Counted from the stretch's first letter, positions 12,101 through 24,436 are shown. The stretch: DNA of 64,000 nucleotides from Solanum dulcamara (GCF_947179165.1 NC_077248.1:52809732-52873731); one strand, 5' to 3'. Made by a program: numbers and translations. Notes: generated by a model from the sequence alone, not told the origin.

Positions 12101-12996
12101 ATGATTCTGGGTGATCCTTTTATTGACTTTGGGCTACACTTTTATATTCATCATTTATAAGCTCGAGGTGTGAATTTTGGGTGGCCCTTTGATACATATT
12201 CTGGGTTATTACTTTGATATTAACGATCTCGAGGCTTGCTCTAGGCGCTCCATGACACTTTTGGGAAATTTTGATTCATATCTTCTAGTTTACATTTATG
12301 TTTTCCTCCGATATTTGTGATTTGAGATTATTCATGTGATTTCTTGATTGGTTAGATTTACTTGACTATTGCATGACTTCCCCGTACCGTCTTTCCCTAT
12401 AATCATAGTTTTATGCTTCTCTCAGACTATTATTAGTATCATTGTGCTACTTATTATATACTTGTTCTTTCTGAGCTCGGTCAACCTATATTTCCTAATA
12501 AGTACCCCTTATTTTGGTACTCGTACTACACTTCTAAATTTTATGATGCAACTCCTAGTTTGAGCCATCCCTAGTGCGTGCTTGATCATCTATAGCTGTG
12601 TTAGATCCGGATTATGGTGAGCTCCTGACGTTCAATGAATTTCTACCTTCCCTTTTTTGTACTGGCTAATATTTTGTATTTTGACATATTCATTTCTAAA
12701 TTGTATATATATATTATCAGCTTTTATACATAGTAGCTTCTGTATAAGTGACACCAGGTTTGGGGTTGTCTAGCGTCAGTTCATCTTTTGGTCACTTTAG
12801 TGCCTATTTGTATATTTTGTGTCGTATTTACATATCTATACCTTGGACCCACCTTTCTTTTGTTATATTTTTCTTACTTCCGCCTTCTTAGGTTTTTAAT
12901 TATTTATTTGAGGTTTGGCTTCCATTTGATTTGGGTTTGGCTTGCATACTCTGGGTTATAGTTGGCACCATCATGGCCTGGATTTAGATCGGGAAA
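9112..12996 (+). repeat. LTR C1, 5' LTR of an old plus-strand element, interrupted
   Basis: 9112-9305 matches 13138-13330 of LTR C2 and similar parts of the LTRs near 27390, 34310, 41240 and 46300. Homology to these LTRs resumes at about 10129 (GTGATTCAAA; compare 27969) and continues to 12996, where a primer-binding site follows. The segment between, 9306-10128, is an actin gene piece that stands where other copies have their GC-rich motif cluster. The start of C1 lies beyond element 1, outside the window. T-rich, with no coding capacity of its own. Confidence 0.8.
9306..10096 (-). pseudogene. Actin gene 3' fragment, with last intron and 3' UTR
   Basis: On the minus strand, 10096-9790 encodes the C-terminal part of actin: [16 protein letters not shown] sequence, then [56 protein letters not shown] and a final STFQQ. 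It has one in-frame stop (before DLYGN) and a frame disturbance near its start. A GT...AG intron of 86 bases (9704-9789) follows the FQQ codons, where plant actin genes have their last intron. The last exon (9638-9703) encodes WIAKAAFYESGPSIVHKKFL then a stop; its first codon is ACG where Met is expected. About 9306-9637 is probably the former 3' UTR. Because the intron is retained, it came by DNA or unspliced RNA, not as a spliced processed copy. No promoter or 5' exons are seen. Confidence 0.92.
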
Positions 12997-12999
12997 GAG

Positions 13000-13011
13000 T
13001 GGTATCAAAGC
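13000..13011 (+). other. Primer-binding site after LTR C1
   Basis: TGGTATCAAAGC is one base different from the initiator tRNA-Met complement found in elements 1 and A, and lies about three bases after the end of LTR C1. The following bases, to about 13090, resemble the leader after the element A primer-binding site at 37577 (a CTAGTAGAGTCT motif is shared). The sequence then jumps into the inside of another LTR. Confidence 0.8.
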
Positions 13012-13094
13012 TTAAGTTTATCGGTATCACCATTACATAGAAAGAGTCTAGTAGAGTCTCGCGGATTGGTGAAACGACATCCGTATCCAATCGA

Positions 13095-15880
13095 AAATGT
13101 GCTCGAATGAAAATTTTGATAGAGCATTTAGTTTCGAAATATCGAGTTTGGTTTAGAAAGGCCCTTCATTCGCTTCCCGAGGCTTCTGGTCTAGTCCTGA
13201 GGCTAGTTTTGGAATTTGGATCAAAATGACACATGGGTGTGGGACCCATTTTTGTGGTAATGACCTTTTATGGAAATTTGGAATGCACCATTGAGTTTGG
13301 AACGTAGAATTTGGTGGGGTAGCATATTGTATTTACACGCATGGGGTTCCAAACAAATCTCGAGCATCCCATTAGAGCTTTTTCAAAGCACAAATTTGCA
13401 TTGGTTCGGCCCTTGCTGGTGTACCTTGGGTTTCTCTCCGCGATCGTGGACTTGGTCCCCGTATTTGCGGAGAAGAGAAAGCCTACCCTCTGTGTTCGTA
13501 GACCTAGTCCCCTCATTCATGGAGATGGATGAGGTTAACATTCCATATTTACAGACCTGGTCCCCACGTTCGTGGAGGTCTGCTGAGTGGTCTTTTAATT
13601 AAGATCATCAACCATTTTCAACCCGACCTGCATTACTCATTTTGCAATTTCTAAAGCTATGAAGCTCTAATTGAGGCAATTTTAAGTCCTGAACATTTGT
13701 GTTGATCATATATACGCGTGGGAGTGTTTGGGGTAGCTTTGTAAAGAATCATTTTTAGGTAAATTCTGTCCCAATGGAACTGCCCTCCTTTTGAAATCTC
13801 ATTAATGGTGAAAATTATGCATGGACTTTTTTCATTGGTTTTAAGCATCAGAATGTGTTGTAATTTGGAGTATGAGTTCCTTAAGATAAAATAAACCTTT
13901 TCATGGAGTCGATTGTGGGATTACTAGTGTGGATCTCACAGTCCCATTTGTACTCGATTTTGGGTCCGTCTCCACAAAATATGAATTTGGTGTCAAAACA
14001 TTTGTATTGATGAGGTGATCAATATTTTGTTAGCGTGACGGAGATTGGAGGTGATTCAGAGGTCAAGAGCTTTATTTTGGTAGATTCAGAGTGATCATAT
14101 CTGCTTTAAGGTAGGCTACGGTCTACTATTTTTGGCTGGACTTTATTAGATACGTTTAGTATATTTTACGTGGGACTTAGGTGAGTATTTTCCGAGATTA
14201 GCGTTCTCCTCATCCTATCCCATTTTCTTATTTCCCGATGAGCTTTAGGCTAGAATAGTCCCATGAAATCCTTTGATTAGGCTATGGGCCTTGGTTATGG
14301 TGTTGGCTTAGCAATGTTATCCTATTTAGGATTGTTATTGATGGCCTTAGGCTAGGTTTAAGCCTTAGGTTCTTTAGCAGGTATTTATTTTCCCTTATAG
14401 CTAGGCATAGCTTCCAGTAGGCTTGTTATGGACATTATACATTAGTGCTAGTACCGGAGATCTTTGTGGCTCATCGTAGCCATAAATTTGTCTTAGCTGC
14501 GCTCATTGGGAGATGAATGACATATTTTTTGGAAAGGGATCGATCCTAGAGATGTTTCTCCCCCTATCTGATTATAAGCGATGCCCCGATTATTTCTATT
14601 TATTTAGGGGTAGGCTTAAGATGCCTTTATATCTGTTATCCATTGATTAGGCCTGAGGTCGTATTTGTGGAGCGACTGGATCCAAGGTTATTCCTTGTTT
14701 TCCTTGATAGTTTGGTTTGACTCAATGTTACTTTTTGGACTGTGTGTACCTTCTTTGGATGCTGGTGATGGCATGCTTGTATTTGATTGAGCATATTCAC
14801 TCATTTTGTGGTGTGATCCTGGTGTAGACATTAGAATTTTCACTACTATTTTGAGAATGCTTTCTCACATTTTACTACTTTTAAATTGGTTTTAACGGGA
14901 CTCGTACCACCTGGATTAGTTTGTCACTAGTTTTGAAACTTATGAGGCGTCGAGGACGTACTTCGTTTTCTACTTGAGGCATTAGAGGGATCTAGGATGT
15001 GCTCAGTTTTACTTGGTTATTCAGCTCATCAACGCCCTTTCTTGACTCACTGATGCCCTCGGGTATACTCTTGCTAGATGGGCCATGCCTTTAGGAGTTT
15101 ACTTACTGGATTGGCGGCCCCTTTTAGGGTGCTCACAGTTTGAGGTTACTGGTTTACTAATATTCGGCGCAGCCTCTCCTTTTCTACATCGGTTTGGCTT
15201 TTCACTTTCAGGTACCACTATGGGGACACTATATGTCTATGTAAGACCTGATTCGAGCCCAGATAGTGTATATACACTTTTCACATCCCCTTTGGGCCCC
15301 TCTAGCCAGTGCACCACTAAATTGGCAGGCCAGGGGCCAGGGTGTGTCTATACACTTGTTGTTGATCTCTGAGAGCCACCAATGATGTCACTAGGTTTTA
15401 CTATGGACTTGTATTTATTAACATCGCCTATCACCTACTTGTATGGTATGGTCCCCAGAATTTATGGGGGCAGAGGGTATGTTTGTTAATATTTGTACCT
15501 TCCAGAGGTATGTGCGTTTGATCAGTTATTGTCTGATTATACCTATTCTTATCTCTTGACTTACTTGTAGTTGGTATGCAAGGTGTCTTAGTTTGGGTTG
15601 TTGGGGTTTTCTTGTTAGAATCAGTTGGTTTGGTTCTTAGTTGATATGTGTTAGCTGTGATAGAAAGTGCTTTCTTCCTTGATTAGTTAGCTCCTATATT
15701 GCTCCTTTCTGTAAATAGGTTGTGGCTTGCGTGTGCAAGTGCATTATTTGACTCGGTCTTCTATAGTTATATATTTTCATGTGAGTTATTCATATCAAGA
15801 GTTGTAAACCTCTAATCTATTCCTTCTGTATTAGAAGTAAAGGTTGGTTTGAAAGGGAAATTCTTGCTCGAGAATAATCT
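13095..15880 (+). repeat. LTR C2, second copy of family C, both ends missing
   Basis: It starts inside an LTR, a few hundred bases in compared with elements A and B (GAATGAAAATTTTGATAG; compare 27354 and 34275), and follows C1 closely from 13138. A cluster of self-complementary motifs lies at 13430-13580 (arms CTCCGC and GCGGAG among them). The rest resembles LTR A in layout. The end with the TGACA-type terminus and a primer-binding site is not found; homology fades near 15880. No coding sequence is supported in this stretch. Confidence 0.75.
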
Positions 15881-16026
15881 AGTAAGGCCCCAATCAAGCC
15901 CAATTATGAGTGTGAGTATGTGGATCATCAGACTGAAATAGTGGGTAAATAGTCGGTTAGACTTTGGATGTTAGATTTTAGATTTAAGGTATCCATTCAG
16001 AAGTGCTTTTCATTCCTTCGAGATCT

Positions 16027-16700
16027 ATGGCACCACCTATTTCTGCTAGTGTTTCTATGTCTACTTTAGAGCAAAAGAGTTTTGAGAGATTCGTTAGATT
16101 ATTGCCTTCCATGTTTGATGGTGTGACTAGTGAAGAGGCTTATGAATTTTTGACCGAGTGACAAGACAGGTTGTTCAACCTGGGGGAATTTAGAGGCATA
16201 TATAATGGCTTACACTTAATACTAGTTTGTAGGAGTGTCTAAAGAGTGGTAGAGATCAGTTCTAGCTCGCAAACCTACTGGTTCTTCTATGATGAGTTAG
16301 AAGAAGTTTACTGAAGTATTTCTTGAGAGGTTTGTGCCTTATAGCCTCCTTGATCAGTGCAGGGATGAGTTTGATAGGATGGAGCAAGGCTCCCTATCAG
16401 TATCTGAGTACGAGGCTCATTTTCATGAATTTTCTTGTTATGCTATATTGAGTATCCCTATAGAGTTTGAACGGATCCATAAGTTGATGAAGGGATTCAT
16501 CAATTATCTTTAGGAGGCCCCAACCTCTCTTGTGTTATCGGGTGGATCATTTCACAATATTATTGACCATGCCATGATGAGTGAGAGCATCCAACAAGCT
16601 AGATAGGGCGGCAACAAGAAGTTCTATTGGTAGAGCCAATTTAATGGTCATTCTTCTAGAGGCATAAAGTATTCAATTCCATGCAGCCATGGCAGGCCAG
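16027..16700 (+). pseudogene. gag, element D
   Basis: An ATG at 16027 opens a stretch reading MAPPISASVSMSTLEQ, then FERFVRLLPSMFDGV and EEAYEFLTE followed by a stop. The gag capsid pattern is recognisable in several frames afterwards: KFTEVFLERFVP, then DEFDRMEQGSLSVSEYEAHFHELSCYA near 16360-16440, and a segment ending near MSESIQQAR. The EQGSLSVSEYE motif is the family equivalent of the MSVREY motif in element 1. A CCHC knuckle was not found; it may lie in the decayed stretch before 17000. Several stops and indels make it a pseudogene. Confidence 0.8.
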
Positions 16701-17039
16701 TATAGGCAATGATTCAGGGGACAGATGGTAAAGGTTGATCTAGATAGGTATAGGCTATTTTGGTGGTTCTTTTGGCTTTGAAGGGCTTGTTGACACTTCT
16801 AAGTTATCATCTATGGTGGTTGGGTCCTCAAGGTTTCTATATGTTTGATGAGTTTAGGCATAAGTCATGGGATTACCCCAAAAATATTCTTTCTACTATT
16901 GATACTGAGACACTCGCTGTTCATTTGACACCTGCCCCAGCTATCTCAAGTGCTTTATAGAGTGCTAGATGTGGCACCTAGGGTGCCAATGTTGAAGCTT
17001 GAGGTAGTGCTCATTGTGGTTCATCGACTTTTGGTGACC

Positions 17040-17300
17040 TTCAATTATGGTATGTTATACCTAGTAAATCTGAGGTAGAGGCCTCTGATGCAGTCATTAT
17101 AGGTATTTTTCCAATTTACCATGGTTCTGCTTTAGTATTATTTAATCTAGGGTCTACCTACCCTTATGTGTTAACTTATTTTGATGTGGGTATTGATTAT
17201 GTTGTTAGTCTCTTGATGTGCCTACCTCAATAGGCGAATCTTTAGTGGTGGATTAGGTATACTGGGGATGTGTGGTGATATTTTAGGTAGAGATATTAGG
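17040..17300 (+). pseudogene. Protease, element D
   Basis: The frame with EASDAVIIGIFPIYHGSALVLF is followed by NLGSTYPYV, where the aspartic protease motif D-x-G-S-T-Y-S-Y is expected; the catalytic Asp is Asn here. Element B has an equivalent at 31711-31750 (FNQGSTYSYIS). Soon after, the frame is broken by stops. Confidence 0.7.
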
Positions 17301-17329
17301 TATGAACTGGTTATCTTCCTAGTGTATTG

Positions 17330-18500
17330 GAGAGGGACTTATTCGACCTAGTGTATTACCGTGGAATACACCGATCCTATTTGTGAAAAAGCTTGGTACT
17401 ATTAGAATGTGTATTGACTATAGATAATTGAAAAATTTCACCATCAAGAAGAAGTATCCTCTTCATCGTAATGATAATTTATTTGATCAGCTTCATGGGC
17501 ATCAGTGTTCTCTAAGTTAGACTTGAGGTCGGGTTACCAACAGTTGAGATTTTAGGAATCTGATATCTGAAAGACTGCCTTCAGGACTCATTATGGTCAT
17601 TATGAGTTTGTGGTTATGTACTTTGGGTTGACTAATGCTTTGACTACTTTTACGGATTTGATGAATATAGTATTTTGACCTTATTTAGACTCTTTTATGA
17701 TTGTGTTAATGATATCTTGGCTTATTCCAAGAATGAGGCCGACCATGTTAGTTACTTGAGGGCCGCACTTCATAGATTGAGATAGAAGAAGTTGTATGCA
17801 AAATTCTCTAAATGTGAATTTTGGATCAAGTCCGTAGCATTTTTTGGTCATATGGTGACCAATGATGATATTATGATCGATCCAACCAAGGTTGCAGTGG
17901 TTTGTGATTGGGTTAGGCCTATGTAGGTTACCAAAATTTGGAGCTTCATTAGGTTAGCAGGCTATTATTGATGATTTGTTCATAGTTTCTCTTTTATTAC
18001 AACTCCTTTGACTAGGCTAACTCAAAATAATGTGGCATTTTAGTGGACTGATGAGTGTGAGGTGAGCTTTCTAAAGCTAAAAGAGCTATTGACTTCAGTA
18101 CCTATTCTAGCATTACTAGAGGAGAGTGTGACGTTGTTTGTGTTTTGTGATGCTTCGAGAGTCAGTTTAGGTAGTGTATTAATGCAGAAGGGGAGATTTA
18201 TAGCTTATGCTTTTGATAGCTAAAGGTACATAAGAAGAATTACCTTAATCATGACTTGGAGTTAACAGCGATGGTCTTTGTTTTGAAGTTGTGGAGAAAT
18301 TATCGATATGCTGTGATTATGATGTCTTTATTGATCACCGTAGCCTTAAGTATATCTTTTCTAAGTTGAATGTGAACACGAGGCAATGTAGGTAGTTGGA
18401 GCTATTAAAATATTATGATATCACCATTCTTTATCATCTAGGCAAGGCTAATATGGTAGAGGATGTCTTGAGTCAAAATGCACCTAGCATGGGTAGTTTA
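17330..18500 (+). pseudogene. Reverse transcriptase and RNase H, element D
   Basis: RT is visible in pieces: KNFTIKKKYPL and NLFDQL near 17430-17490, [21 protein letters not shown] near 17570-17630, then DLMNIVF and LDSFMIV. The catalytic D-D region is frameshifted after MIV. The thumb follows near 17750-17960 ([31 protein letters not shown]). RNase H is suggested by LFVFCDASRVSLGSVLMQKGRFIAYAF near 18130-18215. The rest, to the decayed linker near 18500, has stops in every frame. RNase H normally removes the RNA strand after first-strand synthesis. Confidence 0.85.
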
Positions 18501-18779
18501 GCCTTACTTAAGACAGAGGAGAGGCCTTTGGCTTTTGAGGTTCAGTCATTGTCTAGACACTTGGCTTGACTAGACATTTCTACATCTCAAAACATATTGG
18601 CCTTTATGGAGGCTAGGTCTACCTTGATGGATTAGATTCATGTACATCAGGTTGATAATGAAAATTTGAGGACTATTCAAGAAAAACTATTGAGAGGTGA
18701 AGCTAAATCAACCTCTCTTGATATCGAGGGAGTTTTGAGGAATATCAGTCATATTTGTGTGCCCAAGGTTGGTGATTAG

Positions 18780-19480
18780 GTACCTATGATATTTGAGAAG
18801 GCTAATTGTTCCAAGTATTCTATTCACCTTGGAATGGCAAAGATCATTCATTACTTAAAGCAATACTATTGGTGATGTGGCATCAAGAGAGATATTATTA
18901 ATTTTGTGCCTAAGTGCTTAAATTGCTAACAAGTGAAGTATGAGTATCAGAAACTGGGGTGGTATTATGCAATTGTTGCCCATTCTCAAGTGGAAGTGGA
19001 AGCACATTACCATGGACTTCGTGATGGGGTTACCCTTGACTTTGGGTAAGCATGGTTCAGTTTGGGTGATTGTTGATCAATTGACCAAATCAACTCATTT
19101 AATTCAGGTGAAGAATAACAACAATGTAAAGTAGTTGACAAGAATGTACATCCATGAGATAGTTTGGTTGCATGGAGTGCCCATTTCTATTGTGTCAGAT
19201 AGAGATACACAATTTATCTCTCATTTCTAGAGTTCTATGCAGGAGAAGATGGGTACCAAACTTGAGTTGAGCGCAATGTTTCACCCTTAAACCGATAGTC
19301 AGTTGTAACAGACTATTTAGGTGCTTAAGGACATGATACGAGATTTTGTCATAGACTTTGGTGGTCGTTGGGATCAGTCTCTTCCTCTTGAAATGTTTGC
19401 TTATAATAACAATTACCATTCCAGTATTCAGATGACTCCATTTGAGTCGTTATATGGGAGGAGATATAGATCTACTGTGG
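18780..19480 (+). pseudogene. Integrase, element D
   Basis: The zinc-binding region reads KANCSKYSIHLGMAK then KQYYW and CLNC near 18800-18930; the second His (SIHLG) is kept, and the first His seems to be Asn. The catalytic core continues in another frame (WKHITMDFVMGLPLTLGKHGSVWVIVDQLTKSTH at about 18990-19110), with the first Asp present. The SDR block near 19195 and the HP...DSQ region near 19285 follow, broken by stops. The gene is clearly recognisable but far from intact. Confidence 0.85.
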
Positions 19481-19589
19481 GATAGTTTGATTTTTTTAGG
19501 GTATGACATTGGGGTCACAATTTGTTGAGAGAGCCATGAATAGACTGAAGTTGATTCAACAACACCTTGTGACTACCTAGAGTAGGAAA

Positions 19590-20040
19590 AAATGTTATGC
19601 AGATAGGCGTGTTTGTGATGTTTCATTTGCTATTGGTGAACGAGTGTTGCTCAAGGTGTCACCCACTAAGGGTGATGAAATTTGGGAGGAAAGGGAATCT
19701 TAGTATGAGATTTATTGACCTTATTGAGGTGTTTGAGAAGTATGGGAGGTGGCCTATAAGTTGGCCTTTCCTTGAAATCTTTTAGCTGTTCATCTTGAGT
19801 TTCATGTATTGATGCTTAAGTGATACTGTCATGTTGACCCTCATGTGATTCAGTGGGACTCGGTTGCTTTGGATCAAAACTTGTCATTTGAAGAGGAGCC
19901 TATTTCTATCTTGGATAGATAGACTACACACTTGAGATCAAAGCACACTGATTCAGTGAAAGTGCAGTGTAGGCACCAACTTATTGAGAAGGCTACATGG
20001 GAAGTGGAGTCCGACATGCATTATAGATATCCTTAGTTTT
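19590..20040 (+). pseudogene. Integrase C-terminus and chromodomain, element D
   Basis: Readable segments are CYADRRVCDVSFAIGERVLLKVSPTKG (about 19595-19680), then a frame-shifted WEVAYKLAFP, EFHVLMLK, and a C-terminal part FEEEPISILDR followed by EKATWEVESDMHYRYP near 19985-20030. The ATWE...YP pattern matches the chromodomain end of elements 1 and B. Stops occur between the segments. A purine-poor, decayed polypurine tract region (TTTAGTGGTGGA) follows before the LTR. Confidence 0.75.
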
Positions 20041-20103
20041 TCTCCCCTACAGGTACTTTACTTCACTCTTCATTTGAGTATGAATATGTGTTTTAGTGGT
20101 GGA

Positions 20104-22456
20104 TGATGTAATACCACTATTCTTAATAAGTTTCTTTTCTTTGAAAAATGATCATTTTGCCCTTCCCCATAGCATCTTCATATTTTGTTTATGATATGGG
20201 GATGGTTGGCATGATTCTCGAAGTGATCGAGTGTGATTTTAGCAATTTGAGGCCTTGAGTGGGAAGTTTCATTGAAAGGGTTGACTTTTACCAATATATG
20301 GAGATTCGAGTGGTGGATGGGAATTTCGGTAGTTCAATTGCATCTAAAATGTCAATTTTGGTCTAGTTGAGTGTTGACTTAGAGCCCCAAGTCATTAGTT
20401 TTCATATTGGAAAAATAGGCTAAAAGTTGAGTTTTAGGCCTAAAAGAGGTCTGGGAGGATAATTTCATCATAAAGACCTTTTTTAGAAATCTAATGATTC
20501 TATTGAGTCTGTAATATCTAAATCAATGTAGTAGCATATTCAATTTATTTTTATTGGACCTCAAATTATTTTGAGGGTCCAATTAGATGTGTTTTTGGAG
20601 TTGGCAAACTACTGTGATATGGTTTCTGGTGTAGGCTTTAATGCTCTTCGCAATCGTGATCTTGTGGCTGCATTCGCGATGATTTTTCATGTATTAGTAC
20701 TTCACGATAGCAGAGAAGCCTATCATGTTTGTGATGCATAGTCCCCTTGAACTTCACGATCGCGGACAAGTGTCTCACATTCATGATACTCTAAGTCTTT
20801 GTGGTTCACAATCGCGGCGGTTAGTGGCCTGCGATCACGTTGTGTATTTGGTGCCTGAACAGTGTCAAACTTGAGAATTTTTCCCATTTTCCGCATTCCA
20901 TAATTTTTACTCATTTTGGGCTTTGGGAGAGGCAATTTTTAGTCGATTTTTGGAGAATGTTTAGTGGGTAAGTTCCATTTCGATTCCTAAATCAATTCCT
21001 ATCAATTTTTATCTTCTTAAACCATTGAAAAATTAAGATTTTAAATAGAGTTTTGGGGGGTTTTCTTTCCAATTTCAAGTTTAACAATTTAATAATTTCT
21101 ACCTCATTTCTTGGTCAATTTTTATGGGTTTTTAAACCACAAACCCCCCTTGATAGGTAGAATATATTTTTAAAATAATTTATCATTCGTATGTTATAGA
21201 TTTTGGGATAAAGTTGTAGTGTGATTTGAGATTGTTAATTTCATTGTGATACCCATGTGGGGGCTTATTTATATGGTGATCCCTGTGAGGGAGCCTTATT
21301 TGTTATCTTATTTGTTTTGAGAGCACGTGATTCATTATTTGCATGTGAGAGAGGCTCGAGGGGACATATTGACTTATAATGCCCGCCTAAGGGGTTGAGT
21401 TGGAGGTTTTGAGCAAATTTGAGTATTGAAACATTTTCAAAAATGGGTGAACACTTATTTCAATGTATTTCCTTCCCATTACTATCTATTGACAGTGAAT
21501 ATCATGTTTAGGTTGAGTTTTGAGAACTTTGAACCTTGTGTTACATATTGAGTTGAATATTACCTCTATGCCTATGTGTTGTGACACATTCATCCTCATT
21601 CATCGTATCATTGTTCTTGGGAAGTTGAGAATAGTGGAAATTCTTTTTGAGAAAGAAAATGTATACCTTTTTATGTATCCTTGACCACGAGCTATGTGGC
21701 AAGTTGATGAAATATTGAGGTTGTGATTTGGTATATGAACTTCGAATCCCCCATGGGTCCTTATCTGGAAGCCTTATCTCAATAAATGTATACGACATAT
21801 TGTGTAATAGCCTTGATTACACTGTACCACCACATCATTGCATCAACATATTGCATTGCATCGCATCTCTATATTCCCTTCTTGATTTATCTAATTAATT
21901 ATGATATTGATATGTTCTTATGTGTTAACTTTAATCGCATTGTTCTATAAAAATTGGCAGCACTGATGTCAGAATGAGACTTTTCTGTATGCAGGTGAAA
22001 GTATTCCTTAGTTTATGTCATAGGCTTGATTAATTTCGTATACTCAGTCAGTCAAACTTACTAAGTACATTTGGATTGTACTCACCCCTACTTCTATATC
22101 GTTATTTGATGCAAATCCTAGTCAAGGTCCTCACGTGGTAGCTGATCATTCTAACGAATTTTGTACTTCAGATTAGTGGTGAGATCCTAGGATCTAGATC
22201 ACCACTAGTTCTCTCTTTCATTTTGTAGTATTTTTCAGACACTTACGATGTATTTCAGATTTGAACCTTGTATTAGGTGCTCTTTACACTTTTGATACTA
22301 GGTTTGGGATATTTTCATTGTTGTCCTACTCTTTCTGTTTTGTTTTGTGGCCTGAATTCCTCTTTGGGAGTCTTGTATGAACTTTTACTTTTAGGCTTAC
22401 ACTTAGTTAGATGTTAGAATGTGTGACATCATGACCTTGGATTTTGGGTCGTGACA
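20104..22456 (+). repeat. 3' LTR of element D (about 2353 bases)
   Basis: It starts TGATGTAATACC after TTTAGTGGTGGA, the position where LTRs A and B begin (TGTTATAATGACC and TGTTGCAATGACC). It ends TTGGGTCGTGACA at 22456, a typical terminus of these LTRs. A motif cluster containing TTCACGATCGCGG-type self-complementary sequence occupies about 20640-20860. The same LTR family appears in the other orientation at 25824-26960. No second copy flanks the left of element D. Confidence 0.8.
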
Positions 22457-22661
22457 ATATAACTTAAACTCTTACTAGCAAACATAACAAATTCGCCTAG
22501 CAACTCATAATCTAGTGTTTCTTGTTATTCTACTGACATCACACCTCTAGGTTCATATACCAATGAATCCATGGACAATAAAGCTCCACTAGGAGACACA
22601 ACACCTTCTATCTCTAAATCCCCGATTCAACTCTTTAGAACACCTAATAAGACATACTATA
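22457..22661 (-). other. Short coding-like stretch, unrecognised
   Basis: On the minus strand a frame of about 60 codons reads through with two stops, including DLEIEGVVSPSGALLSMD and LDYELLGEFVMFASKSL. It does not match any retrotransposon domain I recognise in the neighbouring elements. It lies between the end of LTR D and the start of another LTR piece at 22662. It could be a scrap of an element's pol or a captured gene piece, or it may be chance. Confidence 0.3.
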
Positions 22662-24436
22662 TGTCATGCTCCTGAGGGTACACCCTAGACGTGGCTCACA
22701 CTCAAAAACCATTTCTTGTCCTAAGCGATCCCTTGGCCTGACTGACTACTAAATTAATGACTAAACATAAATGCATAAGCTTTAAAAAATGAACCATTAG
22801 AACATTCAAGCAATACTAAAAAAATATCTCAATCTCAATTTCTACACAGTTTGAAAATAACTCTTAATATAACTAGTAATAGTGTTTAAAATAGCAGAAT
22901 AAATAAATATAATTGACTCACTCACTATGACTATCTATGAAGCCTCAACTAATTAAATATAGGTACCGAGACAAGGCCCATGACTATTTGAGTATAGGTC
23001 AACTAATACTAACCAATAAAATAACTGAACTCGAACAAACTAAACTAGAGCCCTCTGAAAGCAAAGAGGTCTCACCAATTGCTGATAGAAAGAGATCTTA
23101 TGAATGTCTACTATCATGAGTACCTAAATTTGCATCATAAAATGATGCAATGCTAAATGACGTCAGTACATAGAATGTACGGTATGTAAAATAGCTGAAA
23201 AGAAAGTTACTCAATGAACTCAATAGTAGTAATAGTTCAACTCAATAAATGTGAAATATATGAAAAAGACAATGCTTTACAAACTATTATAGGTAAATGA
23301 AATTCAATCAAAAATAATGTTTTACTCTTTGGGGAGTTTCTCTTACTAACAAACATCATTATGAGCATCGTGATGATACAATGAGTTATTGTCGTTGCGA
23401 AAGCCGTCTAATATCTAGTCAGGGTAAGAGATGCAACTCATCTCATGGATCCATATAAAATCCCCCAATGAGGCTAATGAGGAGTCACCCAAATCATCGA
23501 CACAATTCTATCCTATGCCAAATACGTAGTTTATGGGATTTGAGTGTTCTATACTCTTACCCAAATCGGTGCTCAATACTACTCCCAAAAATATATTTAT
23601 TATACACATATCTTAAGTGAGTGTATGTACTCAAATAACTTATTTAGTCTTATTGGACTTTTTTCGATAGCTCAACTAATTTCTTCTCTTTGAAAAGATT
23701 ATATTCTTAACTCAATCTCAAATTAAATATTTAAATATTTTAATACTAAACTCATTTAGACTCAATAATGATCATACTCAAAATGGTGATTAAGAGACTT
23801 TTCAAAACTCAACACATGCTCAAACTCTTTCTCAATTTAAAAGATGAAACATATCATTCTTTGAAACTCAAAACAATACATAAAAATATAATGCAAATAT
23901 TCAACTAGGATTAATGTGAATGCAAACATGAACAATAATCTCAAGAACTCGAAGTAATATGAAAGATCTCAATATCAATTAGTATATAGGGAACTTAACA
24001 AAAGATTCATAAATAACTCAAAACTCAATGTACAAGATTTAACTCAAATTCAAACTTGACCGAATGAAGATGTAAGGCACGAGTACGAACTTAGCCCAAC
24101 GTTGTGATTAGCATTACATACCTGATTATGAAACTGTTGGACTAAAAACTTTGGTGGAGACTTGATGTCCCTTGAGCCTAAGGAAGAACACTAGATTTTT
24201 TTGAGGAAATATTTGATGTTGGAATCTTGGTGCTTGATCTTGAGAAAAGAAACTTTGTTATGGAGTTCTTAGAGTGGAAGAAGTTGGAAAAACCTTGGAT
24301 AGAAGACTTCTATTGATTGATGAATTTTTTGACTTGAAAGCTTTAGGGTTCTTGATGGAGAAGAGAAATCCTAGATGAGTTTTGAGAGAATCTCTCGAGA
24401 CTAGGATGTTTAGATTGATGATTATGAGAGAACATG
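22662..24436 (-). repeat. LTR remnant, minus orientation (TGTCATGCTCC start)
   Basis: Begins TGTCATGCTCCTGAGG, a typical LTR edge of the TGTCAC...-type family in this window, and contains AC-rich, T-poor sequence like the minus-oriented LTRs. It ends around 24436 (GAGAGAACA), where another LTR edge starts. No second copy is seen nearby, so it is a solo LTR or a fragment. No gene is visible in it. Confidence 0.55.

Larger units (their letters stand above)
15881..22456 (+). mobile_element. Element D: Ty3/gypsy element lacking its 5' LTR
   Basis: Degenerate gag, protease, RT, RNase H, integrase and chromodomain remains run in order on the plus strand from 16027 to about 20040, followed by an LTR at 20104-22456. 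Upstream of gag there is no matching LTR and no primer-binding site; the upstream LTR C2 belongs to a different family. The left boundary is approximate. Stops and frameshifts are many, more than in element 1, so the copy is old. Confidence 0.82.

Noticed and set aside
15085..15372. 95-codon open frame in LTR C2
   Set aside because: No recognisable domain, in LTR sequence, and no equivalent frame in related LTRs.
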